Source: Terrirubrum sp051646285
GTDB taxonomy: Bacteria; Pseudomonadota; Alphaproteobacteria; Rhizobiales; Beijerinckiaceae
Assembly: GCA_051646285.1 (NCBI GenBank)
Contig: JBOFCU010000214.1
Location: 1 to 22,720 of the forward strand
Direction: 5' to 3'
DNA: 22,720 nucleotides
A program made the translations under genes and the position numbers. The notes under the pieces were generated by a model. It ran no database searches. It was not told the origin of the DNA and saw nothing but the letters and a program-made list of their open reading frames with translations. Shown here in pieces: positions 1 through 7,886 of this stretch. How positions within the stretch are numbered: the stretch's first letter is position 1; the number at the start of each line of letters is the position of its first letter.

Positions 1-2452
1 CAGGCTTCGGTTTTTCACGGGTCAGCTGCGTTTCCAGCTTGATCGACTCAAACAGGGCAATCAACGGCGAGGTGGCACGCGCCGCTGCATCCAGCGCCAC
101 GTACCGTGGCCTGTCCGCCGTCAGGGCCTTGATGCGCAGCCGGCGCAGCGTCGCCTCCCAGCTGCGGATGAATTCCTGATTGTACCGGGCCAGCAGGGCC
201 GTCTCGAATTCATCGAACTGCTTCTGGATCGTCAGCTGGTCTGCGGTTGCCCCCATCAACTGGCGGTCTTTTTCAACAATCGCCTTGACCTCGGCCATGC
301 GGCCCAGAAACACCTCGTGAAATCCGTCATAGGTGAACAGGAACGGCACACGCACCGCATCCAGCCCCTCGCCGCCCTGGGCCTCAAACACCCGCTCCGC
401 ATCCTGCCCGCCCTTGGCCTTGGCATTCCAGTCCCGCCCGCTCTGCTGCGCCGCAAACCCGCGATAGAGGGCCATCGCACGCTCCGTTACGCCCAGCCGC
501 CCCAGCGTTTTCTGGGTGTCCTGAATCAGCTGTTCGTCAAGCGCGATGGCGCGGCCTTCGGAAGGCGGGTCGAACGACAGCAGCGCATCGAGATGCTCCC
601 CAAGCGCACGCCGGCCATCCGCATTGGCCGCGCCGCGAAACTGGTTCTGCTCCCAGTCCGCCATCAGGAAGGTGCGAACCTTGCTCTTGTCCATGGCCTC
701 CCGGCCACCGAGCATGAGATAGACCGGCAGCGCATCAAACGCATAGCCCGCATCCTGCTGACGCGCCCGCAACTCGGTTTCCAGACGGAACAGCAGGCGC
801 GAGCGGAAATGCCGCTCCAATGCGGCCTGATAGGCGCTCTCCGCCGCCGAATTGAGCCGCTCACGCTGGCTCAGGCCAAACGTCTCCGCTGTCGCCACCG
901 GCAGCGCCCGTTCGGCATAACCCGCCGGAAGCTGGCGCATATGGTGGAGATGGCGCAGCGGTTTGCTCAGATCGCCGTCCGCCACAATGGTTTCCGTGCT
1001 GATATCCTCACCGATCTGCTTGTAGCGCGAGGCACTGGCAAAGCTGGCATTGATCAGCCCATCATTGCGCTGGTAGCTCATCCACCAGGCCGTCAGCGCC
1101 CCCGCAGTGATCAGCCCGACCATCCCATAGGCCGCGCCGCGCAGCAGCGCATTGCGCTGCACGGCCTTGCGGTTGGTGGAGACCCAGCCGGATTCCCCAA
1201 CGATGACCTTGGTGATCAGGTCAGTGAGAAAATAACTTTTACCGATGCCCGAATAGGCCCCGGCGGCCATATCCTGCGTGCCGAAGGAGCGCGAGAGCGC
1301 GCCGATCAGCCGGTCAATCGGCGTGCCCTGCTGGGTGCCAGAGGTGAAATAGAAACCGCGCAGCGTGGCATTGGCGTGGTAGCGTGTCGGCTCGAAAATA
1401 CGGTTGAGGAAATCCACAATCGCACCCCGGCTCGCTGCCATCTGGCTGGGAAAGCCAAGCAGTTGCACTTTGGCGGTGGGTGTCGGCTCATCCTGAAGCC
1501 GGTCAATCAGTTCCAGATTGAGCCGCTCGATCAGCAGGTCAAACTCTTCACCCGTCTCGCCCACGCGGTTGTCGGTCTTGTCGTCGGTCTGGAACGTGGC
1601 ACCCCACACCGCCTTGCGGCCCGCCTCATTGAGATGGCCGAAGAATTCCGAAAATCCCGCCACCAGATCCGCCTTGGTGAACACCGCATAGACGGGGAAA
1701 TCGACCTTGAGCTGGCTATGCAATTCGATCAGCCGCGCCCGGATGGCTTCCGCGTGCTGAGCCACGAGGTCTGGCCCACCGGTGATAATGTCTTCGAGGC
1801 TGATGCAGAGAATGACGCCATTGATCGGCTGTTTCGGGCGGCTGGTGGTGAGCAGGTCCAGAAAAGCCTTCCAGCTTTTGGCATCGCCCTTGGCTTCGCT
1901 GTCCTGCGTCGTGTAGCGGCCCGCCGTGTCGAGCAGCACCGCCTCTTCCGTAAACCACCAGTCACAGTATCGCGTGCCGCCAACACCAGCGATGGCCGCC
2001 GGAGACAAGCCGCGCGCCAGCGGAAATTTCAACCCGGCATTGATCAGCGCCGTGGTCTTGCCGGCACCGGGCGGGCCGATGATGACATACCAGGGCAGAT
2101 CATAGAGATAATCGCCATTGGCCCCGGCGGTCTTGCGCAGGGTCGTCAGCGCATCCTTCATGCGCTCTTCCAGCACAGCCCCGTCGCCGGTTTCTTCCAC
2201 AGCAGCGGCACCATCCCCTTCAAGCCCTTTTTCGAGCAGGGCTTGCGCCTTCTTGCGTTTGAGGATTGCGAGCACGATGCCGCCTGCGGCAAAGGCGATG
2301 ATCAGGCCAATCAGTGTCAGCCGGACCCAGAGCGGGTCAAACGGGCGCGCATCGCCGATGGCCAGCAATGGTCCGGCAAACCAGACCACGAGCGCCAGCG
2401 CCACCGCACCGATGGCGGACGCGATGATGAGTAGCAGCATGCGGGTGGTCAC
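1..2452 (-). CDS. tssM: Type VI secretion system membrane subunit TssM (IcmF family), 3' end outside window
   Basis: TssM is the inner-membrane and periplasmic scaffold of the T6SS trans-envelope complex, working with TssL and TssJ. The visible 817 codons hold two N-terminal membrane helices (about residues 5-30 and 40-63) and a cytoplasmic NTPase-like domain with an intact Walker A, GPPGAGKTT, at about 126-134. A third membrane helix follows at about 435-460, then the beginning of the long periplasmic part. The family is usually 1,100-1,200 residues, so roughly a third lies beyond position 1. I chose the GTG start at 2452 because an AAAGGA ribosome site (2462-2467) lies 9 nt upstream; an in-frame ATG at 2440 is the alternative. 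The gene is last of the visible tssK-tssL-tssM operon and lies 49 nt after tssL. The opposite strand carries a long open frame that is only a shadow. Recognition rests on the Walker/TM layout and the operon neighbours. Confidence 0.93.
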   Translation of the reverse strand, partial: MTTRMLLLIIASAIGAVALALVVWFAGPLLAIGDARPFDPLWVRLTLIGLIIAFAAGGIVLAILKRKKAQALLEKGLEGDGAAAVEETGDGAVLEERMKDALTTLRKTAGANGDYLYDLPWYVIIGPPGAGKTTALINAGLKFPLARGLSPAAIAGVGGTRYCDWWFTEEAVLLDTAGRYTTQDSEAKGDAKSWKAFLDLLTTSRPKQPINGVILCISLEDIITGGPDLVAQHAEAIRARLIELHSQLKVDFPVYAVFTKADLVAGFSEFFGHLNEAGRKAVWGATFQTDDKTDNRVGETGEEFDLLIERLNLELIDRLQDEPTPTAKVQLLGFPSQMAASRGAIVDFLNRIFEPTRYHANATLRGFYFTSGTQQGTPIDRLIGALSRSFGTQDMAAGAYSGIGKSYFLTDLITKVIVGESGWVSTNRKAVQRNALLRGAAYGMVGLITAGALTAWWMSYQRNDGLINASFASASRYKQIGEDISTETIVADGDLSKPLRHLHHMRQLPAGYAERALPVATAETFGLSQRERLNSAAESAYQAALERHFRSRLLFRLETELRARQQDAGYAFDALPVYLMLGGREAMDKSKVRTFLMADWEQNQFRGAANADGRRALGEHLDALLSFDPPSEGRAIALDEQLIQDTQKTLGRLGVTERAMALYRGFAAQQSGRDWNAKAKGGQDAERVFEAQGGEGLDAVRVPFLFTYDGFHEVFLGRMAEVKAIVEKDRQLMGATADQLTIQKQFDEFETALLARYNQEFIRSWEATLRRLRIKALTADRPRYVALDAAARATSPLIALFESIKLETQLTREKPKP

Positions 2453-2505
2453 TGGTCCGCGTCCTTTACAAATCCGGCCAATCGCGCGGGTGTTTCACAG
2501 GTCAT
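2449..2505 (-). other. Possible 18-codon coupling mini-ORF between tssL and tssM
   Basis: An ATG at 2505 overlaps the tssL stop codon as ATGA. It opens an 18-codon frame (MTCETPARLAGFVKDADQ) whose TGA overlaps the GTG start of tssM as GTGA. It spans the whole tssL-tssM spacer exactly. It may serve only to carry ribosomes from tssL to tssM, or it may be chance; the peptide resembles nothing I know. Confidence 0.25.
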
Positions 2506-4004
2506 GGGCATATCTGGAACGCTTGATCGCGGGGGATAATGAGTTCGACGCGCCGGTTGCGCGCCTTGCCTTCGTTGGTGGTGTCGGCTGCGATAGGCTG
2601 GTCTGCCCCCTTGCCCTCAACGCTCACCCGGTCCGGCTGCGACAGGGCCGGCTTGATCAGGTTGGCAACCGCCTGCGCCCGCTCCATCGACAGATGCCAG
2701 TTGGAGGGAAAGCGCGCGGTGACGATGGGGGTGGAATCGGAATGGCCGACAATGCGGATTGCGCCCTTGTGCTTGTCCAGCACGGAACCGACGCGCGCGG
2801 CTGTCGGCTTGAAGGAGTCCAGCACGTCCGCCCGTCCCGAAGCGAAAGAGGCAAAGGCCCCCACGCGCAGAATCACGGTGTTCGGTGTTTCGACAATGCT
2901 GATGCGGCCGGACTTCACCTCCGCATCCAGGGCCGTCTGGATGCAGCCAAGCTGGCTGGAGGCTGGAGCCGGCGGCGGCGCCTGCACCGGCGCGCGCCGG
3001 GCCAGCGCAATTGTATCGGTGGGCACCAGACGGCGCACTTCGCTGGCGACGGTTTCAGATGAGCCGGCGAGCAGCAGACGGAACCCGATATAGACACCCG
3101 CCATCACCAGCGCCGCAAGCGCGCCAACCGACCAGAGCGGCACGCGGAAACGGGCAGCCGGCGGCGGAATATCCTGCCCTTGCCAGTGGGGCGAAATATC
3201 CAGCGCGGTGCGCGGGCGGACCCGCCGCAGCGTTTCATAGACATTGCGCTGGATGGACTGAAGGGTGGCCGCACCGCCGCCCGATGTGCGGTGAATGCCC
3301 TGAAAGCCGATGGCCAGGCACACATACATCAGCTCCAGCAGATCGGTATTGGCCAGCGGATCGGCCTTGGCCTTGTCCAGAACCTCGAAAAATCGCACAC
3401 CACCGACGCGCTCACCAAAAAAGCGCGAGAGCATGCTGAATTGCGTCCAGATCTGCCGGTCTTCCGACGGGATATTCTGCACAATGTCATCAGCCGTCGC
3501 CGCCAGCGCATATTTGGCATTCTGCACCGTCTCCGGCGCAACGCCTTCCGCCCGCACATCCTTTTCAAAGGTTTCGATGGCGGCAGCCACCTGATCCATC
3601 AGATCGGCAAAGCGGGCATGCATGAGCGAGGCGCGCAGCCGCCCGAACAGCAGCAGCATCGGCCCCGCCGCCTCCAGCAGGATATTTTCATTGGGCGCAA
3701 CGGGAACATCGCGCTTCAGAAGCATCGCCTGACCCGGCTGGGCCGGCGGCGCGCCAGACGCAGCAGAGGCGTAAGGGGCCGGCGGCGGCATGACGGGCGC
3801 CATCGGCGCAGCGGCACCCGTCCACGCATCAGCGGCTGGCAAAGCACCAGGCATGGAAGAGGGTGCGGCGGCGGGCGCAGCCGGCACAGCCCCATCGGGC
3901 GCAGCCGGTGGACGCCGCCCGCCCGGATTGGGATGGATGATCGTCCGGTCCTCCGGCGGCGGGCCGGACGGAGGCGAACCGCCAAAGGGCTTGCGCCCTG
4001 TCAT
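2502..4004 (-). CDS. tssL: Type VI secretion system protein TssL, DotU domain fused to OmpA-type peptidoglycan-binding domain
   Basis: TssL is an inner-membrane component of the T6SS membrane complex and contacts TssM and the TssK baseplate. The 500-residue protein has a Pro/Ala-rich cytoplasmic N-terminus (1-105) and a DotU/IcmH helical domain (about 108-275). A single membrane helix follows at about 288-313. The periplasmic part has a linker and then an OmpA-like domain (about 365-492), with the signature region HSDSTP at 421-426 and the run NEGKARNRRVEL at 477-488. Family knowledge: C-terminal OmpA domains in 'long' TssL proteins anchor the complex to peptidoglycan. The ATG at 4004 overlaps the tssK stop in ATGA, which argues for translational coupling and fixes the start. 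The domain order is complete and nothing looks truncated. Confidence 0.95.
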   Translation of the reverse strand: MTGRKPFGGSPPSGPPPEDRTIIHPNPGGRRPPAAPDGAVPAAPAAAPSSMPGALPAADAWTGAAAPMAPVMPPPAPYASAASGAPPAQPGQAMLLKRDVPVAPNENILLEAAGPMLLLFGRLRASLMHARFADLMDQVAAAIETFEKDVRAEGVAPETVQNAKYALAATADDIVQNIPSEDRQIWTQFSMLSRFFGERVGGVRFFEVLDKAKADPLANTDLLELMYVCLAIGFQGIHRTSGGGAATLQSIQRNVYETLRRVRPRTALDISPHWQGQDIPPPAARFRVPLWSVGALAALVMAGVYIGFRLLLAGSSETVASEVRRLVPTDTIALARRAPVQAPPPAPASSQLGCIQTALDAEVKSGRISIVETPNTVILRVGAFASFASGRADVLDSFKPTAARVGSVLDKHKGAIRIVGHSDSTPIVTARFPSNWHLSMERAQAVANLIKPALSQPDRVSVEGKGADQPIAADTTNEGKARNRRVELIIPRDQAFQICP

Positions 4005-5338
4005 GGCCGGTCTCCCAGAATGGCCCAGAACTCCAGCTCAAGGTCCGGCCACATGCCGGAGAAATGGAACCCGACGGCACTCGCTGTCGAAAACTCTGTC
4101 CACAGCGGCGATGTCCGGTCGAGCAGGAAATAAACATGGTCAGCCATCACCCGCAGTTGCGGCGGCGGCGTCGGCATATGGATCAGCGGCACACCCGGCA
4201 GATGCGCATGGACGATGTCATTCATTTTCGTGTTCGGCCCGACCTTGAACAGATGCGGGAACTGGCTTTGAATTTCCGTCAGCGGACGGCGGGCCGACAC
4301 CTCGATGACGAAATTCGCATTGCGGAACAGCGAGCGGTCCTTGATCGTCGAGACGAAGGCGTTTTCCGCCCGCTCCACCAGATCCAGCCGGATGGCGCGC
4401 CGCCCATACCGGATCGACAGAAACTCCTGAATATCATCCACCAGTGGCCGGAACGTGTTTTCCAGATTGTCGTGATCATAGGCTGGATAGTCCCGTGCCA
4501 GCCGCTCGGCCGAGGCGAAGGTCGCCAGCTCGCCTGCCATATGCAGAAGCTCCACATAGAGCCGCTCGGGATGGGCATATTTGGAATGGCGCAGATGTTT
4601 CAGCGTGCCGATATGGCGATTGAGCAATTGCAGCACGAAATAATCAACCGTCTGCAATCCGCCGCCGGCAGAGGGGTCCGCCGCATAACGTGACAATTCT
4701 TCCAGCTTGTTCGACATCCAGCCGATGATGCGGTCCATCCAGCCATCCACTGTGGCGTGGGCATGGGACACCAGCAGCGGCGGCACATAGCGGTCATCAA
4801 ACACGATCGCCTTGTCCTTGACCTCAAGCACGCGCGCCACACCGATGCTGACATGGCCGGACTTGGGCGTCTTGCGGATATCGAACGCCAGATGCGGGAA
4901 GGCGATGTCGATATCCTCCTCGACCCGCAGATTGGAATTGGAATCGATGATGGTTGCGCTGGCCGCGACAAAACGGCTGCCGCTGTCGGCGCGCGCCGCA
5001 TCAATTTCGCGCGTGTTGGGCGCGATCACCGGAAGCGACAGCCAGACCATGTGCTTGGCGGCATTGGCGGGAATATCAATGGGCGCGGGCAAGGGCCCAT
5101 CCGCCGGCAGATCAAACGGCGTGCCATCGGGCATGATGCCGCTGGCGCTGCGCAGGGCGAATTTGCTTTGCTGGGCCAGATCCCGGTCAATTTCGAGGCG
5201 CGAAAACCCCCATGGATAGGGCGTGACATCGCGCGTGCGTGTGTCCACCAGCCGTTCGGCATAGCGGTCGGCCTGCTGCAAGTGATGGGGCCGCAGAAAC
5301 AGCCCTTCAGACCACGCGACTTTTCCAAACCAAGACAT
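4001..5338 (-). CDS. tssK: Type VI secretion system baseplate subunit TssK
   Basis: TssK is the trimeric baseplate adaptor that links the TssEFG wedge to the TssL/TssM membrane complex. The hallmark N-terminus is present immediately after the start: KVAWSEGLFLRPHHLQQADR, matching the family pattern of a W-EG-(F/L)L-P-H-Q-Q-D-R stretch. The 445-residue length fits the family (about 440-450). I chose the ATG at 5338; a TTG at 5368 would add ten residues before the conserved N-terminus and looks spurious. No strong ribosome site is visible, only GGGA some 14 nt upstream. It is the first visible gene of the minus-strand operon, its stop overlaps the tssL start, and it faces a divergent plus-strand gene across 251 bp. 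Identification rests on the N-terminal signature and on the tssK-tssL-tssM order. Confidence 0.95.
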   Translation of the reverse strand: MSWFGKVAWSEGLFLRPHHLQQADRYAERLVDTRTRDVTPYPWGFSRLEIDRDLAQQSKFALRSASGIMPDGTPFDLPADGPLPAPIDIPANAAKHMVWLSLPVIAPNTREIDAARADSGSRFVAASATIIDSNSNLRVEEDIDIAFPHLAFDIRKTPKSGHVSIGVARVLEVKDKAIVFDDRYVPPLLVSHAHATVDGWMDRIIGWMSNKLEELSRYAADPSAGGGLQTVDYFVLQLLNRHIGTLKHLRHSKYAHPERLYVELLHMAGELATFASAERLARDYPAYDHDNLENTFRPLVDDIQEFLSIRYGRRAIRLDLVERAENAFVSTIKDRSLFRNANFVIEVSARRPLTEIQSQFPHLFKVGPNTKMNDIVHAHLPGVPLIHMPTPPPQLRVMADHVYFLLDRTSPLWTEFSTASAVGFHFSGMWPDLELEFWAILGDRP

Positions 5339-5589
5339 CGTTGCGCTCACAATCCCGTTTTGTGCCAATCCATCCCGCCCAACCGGGTGCCAGCCCGATG
5401 ATCCTGCACATTCCCGACCCCGTTAAAAGTATGCAGGCGCACATCAGACGCTGGTGATGAGCCCCGCGCATCACAAATCTGCCGTGCCGCAGCGCACGGC
5501 AGCCTGCGATGCGATAGGCTAAACCGCAAGGAATGACCCGCAGCCAGCCCCGCGCCCGGCGGGCGTGACATTGATCGGGAGATCGCACC
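5339..5589. promoter_or_regulatory. Divergent intergenic region between tssK and the unknown plus-strand gene, with a 24-bp hairpin
   Basis: This 251-bp gap must hold promoters for both the T6SS operon and the divergent gene at 5590. The most prominent structure is a perfect 9-bp inverted repeat, CTGCCGTGC and GCACGGCAG with a 6-nt loop, at 5479-5502. It has no T-run on either side, so it looks like an operator or leader hairpin rather than a terminator. No convincing -35/-10 pair stands out in either direction. A GGGAG ribosome site lies just before the ATG at 5590. Confidence 0.45.
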
Positions 5590-6483
5590 ATGGGTATCAA
5601 GGACAAGTTCAAGGCCGCCCAGGACAAGTACAAGAAAATCAAAAAAGCCAAGGAGTATTATTCAGTCATCAAGAACCTGATTGATGAGGATACGCGAAAC
5701 AAGGAAATTTTCAAACAGGGTTTGAAATGGTCCATGAAGCTCGGCGAAAAGCTTGCCGGCGTCTCCCTGACCAATCACCCCTATTTCAAGATTCACAAAT
5801 TGCATTTTGAGGCGCTGGGCACGGCATTGGCCGCCAGCAGCACGCACCACAATGCGATGAAAGCCCTCAGCCAGGCCATTGCCTCGGCGGATTCTACCGC
5901 AGAATTGTCCAAACAGGTCGAGGATCTGCTGCACCGGTATAAGGGTGTGAAACTGATTTACTGGCATCTTGTCGGCACTGCCGTTCAGGATATCAGGCTC
6001 TGGAATTCAGGATCGAAAGACATTCGCCGCGACCTGCAGGAAGCCGGCATCGCACCCTCTGCGCTGGAAACCAAAATGGACGAAGGCGTCATGGTTGTGC
6101 GCACCAATGCGATTGAATTGTATTTCGATGCGGTTGCTCTGCTGGCCATGGTTGATATTGAATTTCGCGCCGCCAGCGAAGCCTATGGCCGCTTCAAGTC
6201 CAAGGTCGATAAATTGCAGAAAAGCTCCAGCCAGTTGAATAATGTGGCTGGCAAGCAGGCGGAACTTGATCAGCAATGGGCTTGGTATGACCGGGAACGC
6301 GCCATTATTGATGGCAAGTCCACCGCCGCAGCCGCAGCCGTTGCCGACCCCTCCGCTCACGCCAAAATCCAGCGCGACCATGTCGCCGGTGTTGTCGATA
6401 AAATCGCCGCCATGTGTGACGCTGTCATGAGCGACGACATCTATGATCCCGACAAGCTCATGCTGGCCATGGGAAAATCCTGA
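5590..6483 (+). CDS. Unrecognised helical protein beside the T6SS operon
   Basis: I do not recognise this 297-residue protein. It begins with a very Lys-rich amphipathic stretch (residues 1-25, many Lys at 3-4 residue spacing). The rest reads as predominantly alpha-helical, with Gln/Lys/Ala-rich segments around 205-235 that could form coiled coil and an Ala run near 245-250. There is no signal peptide, no lipobox and no clear membrane helix, so it is probably cytosolic, or a secreted cargo without a Sec signal. The ATG at 5590 has a GGGAG site 8-12 nt upstream. It is divergent from tssK and followed after about 40 bp by another unknown gene in the same direction. The coding sequence is clearly more A/T-rich than the flanks (38% G+C in 5641-5700), which may reflect transfer. 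A T6SS accessory or effector-linked role is inference from position only. Confidence 0.8.
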   Translation: MGIKDKFKAAQDKYKKIKKAKEYYSVIKNLIDEDTRNKEIFKQGLKWSMKLGEKLAGVSLTNHPYFKIHKLHFEALGTALAASSTHHNAMKALSQAIASADSTAELSKQVEDLLHRYKGVKLIYWHLVGTAVQDIRLWNSGSKDIRRDLQEAGIAPSALETKMDEGVMVVRTNAIELYFDAVALLAMVDIEFRAASEAYGRFKSKVDKLQKSSSQLNNVAGKQAELDQQWAWYDRERAIIDGKSTAAAAAVADPSAHAKIQRDHVAGVVDKIAAMCDAVMSDDIYDPDKLMLAMGKS

Positions 6484-6525
6484 GTCTGCACGCCTGCCGT
6501 TTCTGCCACAGCAAGGATGATGGCC

Positions 6526-7623
6526 ATGACGAAAGAAGCACCGCCGAAAGTCAAGATTGGTTTTCCCCGCGACCTCGACAAGACCGCGCGCGCCAAGAAA
6601 ACCACGTTTGATTCCCTGCTTGCTTCCCGCGCCCGCGCCTGGGACGGATATTTCGATGGGCTGTCACTCGCCTACAGTGCCGCCCACCGCGACCATCTCG
6701 GCACACTCAACGCCATCAAGGAGCAAATCCGCAATCAGGAGGAATTTTTCAAAACGGTTATTCTCGGCATCCTCATCCCGTCCTTCATTGGTGGAGGCAT
6801 GGCAGCGCTGGTATCAGGCAAGGGGGCGGCCATGATCAAGGGCATGGCGGCTGTCACGTCGCAAAACCGCGTCATGCTGGCCAATTTTGGCGTCGGCGGT
6901 CTTGCGACTGTCACGAAGGATGTTTTGAAAAAGGAACTGGAGAATGTCATCACCGGCCTTGCGCCGGGTCCCGGCGCTGAGTGGGACAGCGCAGGCGATA
7001 CACCACTCGATTTTTTCCTGCGCTTGCGCAAGATGGTGAATGATTATGCGACCAATGCTGTGCTGGAAATCGAGCGTGCCAGATATGGCGATATTCAGGA
7101 ATATATCGCGCTGCTGGATGCCCATCTGCTGAGTCCATTTATCCGCAACGCCCCGATGGATACGAGCATTTTATATTCCGACAAGGAACTGAAGCCGGTC
7201 ATGGAAATTTTTCTGTGGGTGGTATGGGCCAGAACGCGCGACACAAAATATTGGCTGACGCAAATCACCCGCGGTACCAGGCCTGACGATCGCGGCATGA
7301 TCAGCAAGTTGATCGATGCAGGCCTGAAAGACGATGATGCGGTCAATCAGGTCAGGGCATGGGCTAAGCTGGAACAGCTCGACCCGATTCTCCAGCGTCT
7401 CAAAATCTGCGGTGTACGCTCCGAATATATCACCCAGCCTCTTGGCCGCCGGCCAATCGTCGGCAGCAGCGACAAGCGTGTGCTGAATATTCTCTGGGTC
7501 CGGCATCTGGGCAAGAAATATCCCGATTCCCTGCTCGGCGATCTCATCGCCAACATTGATGCGCCCCGGCCAACCTCAGCGCTTGAGGGCAGGCCGGTGA
7601 CGATTTTCCGCAGTCTGAAATAA
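6526..7623 (+). CDS. Unrecognised protein with a glycine-rich hydrophobic segment, second gene of the T6SS-adjacent pair
   Basis: I do not recognise this 365-residue protein. A charged N-terminus (1-70) is followed by a hydrophobic Gly/Ala-rich stretch at about 75-130 that includes TVILGILIPSFIGGGMAAL and then a second Gly-containing patch around 118-128. Small-residue-rich segments like this occur in membrane-inserting proteins, so a helical hairpin or glycine zipper is possible. The C-terminal two thirds look soluble and helical, with a Trp-rich patch (FLWVVWARTRDTKYWL, about 225-240). There is no Sec signal. ATGs occur at 6517, 6520 and 6526; I chose 6526 because AAGG at 6513-6516 sits 9 nt before it and is too close to the others. 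It lies 42 bp after the 297-residue gene and is probably co-transcribed with it. A pore-forming T6SS cargo with its partner is one possibility, untested. Confidence 0.78.
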   Translation: MTKEAPPKVKIGFPRDLDKTARAKKTTFDSLLASRARAWDGYFDGLSLAYSAAHRDHLGTLNAIKEQIRNQEEFFKTVILGILIPSFIGGGMAALVSGKGAAMIKGMAAVTSQNRVMLANFGVGGLATVTKDVLKKELENVITGLAPGPGAEWDSAGDTPLDFFLRLRKMVNDYATNAVLEIERARYGDIQEYIALLDAHLLSPFIRNAPMDTSILYSDKELKPVMEIFLWVVWARTRDTKYWLTQITRGTRPDDRGMISKLIDAGLKDDDAVNQVRAWAKLEQLDPILQRLKICGVRSEYITQPLGRRPIVGSSDKRVLNILWVRHLGKKYPDSLLGDLIANIDAPRPTSALEGRPVTIFRSLK

Positions 7624-7886
7624 AATACAGCCCCAGCGTTTTTCATCATCAGCAGACGCACCGGCTATGCAGCGCCGTCAGCCAAAACGCTGCCACGGAT
7701 CACCTCCGCTCTGGCAAGCCTGCTGAGATCACCAGACAATGGCAGGGCCACGTTGCGCCGTGGCAAAATCATGAAGTCACTGATGGCATGATCCCATTCA
7801 AAAATGGCGGGCAGGCCTGGCGCGAAAAACTGTTGTCCCTTTTTCACAGCATGTTCTAGACAGGCGTCATCATCATCCGGGCTGCC
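7624..7886. other. Intergenic gap before the cyclase-FHA gene
   Basis: This 263-bp gap has no convincing promoter or terminator. Small inverted repeats are present: GCCACG and CGTGGC at 7747-7764 with a 6-nt loop, and GCAGCG with CGCTGC around 7669-7694. Neither is followed by a T-run. The minus strand is open from about 7847 down to a TAG at 7665 with plausible codon use; this could be a gene remnant or chance. Confidence 0.35.

Noticed and set aside
317..2434. Long plus-strand open frame of about 700 codons
   Set aside because: It is antisense to tssM. Its translation is Arg/His/Gln-rich with no family resemblance, while the minus strand encodes a clear IcmF protein with a Walker A motif.
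3180..4133. Plus-strand open frame opposite tssL
   Set aside because: Shadow of a GC-rich gene. The minus strand carries DotU and OmpA domains.
5362..5392. Two TGGCAC motifs (minus strand) upstream of tssK, resembling a sigma-54 -24 element
   Set aside because: Neither has the GC of the -12 element at the required spacing, so I do not call a sigma-54 promoter.
7747..7764. Inverted repeat GCCACG/CGTGGC as a terminator of the unknown gene pair
   Set aside because: The stem is only 6 bp and no T-run follows on the plus strand.
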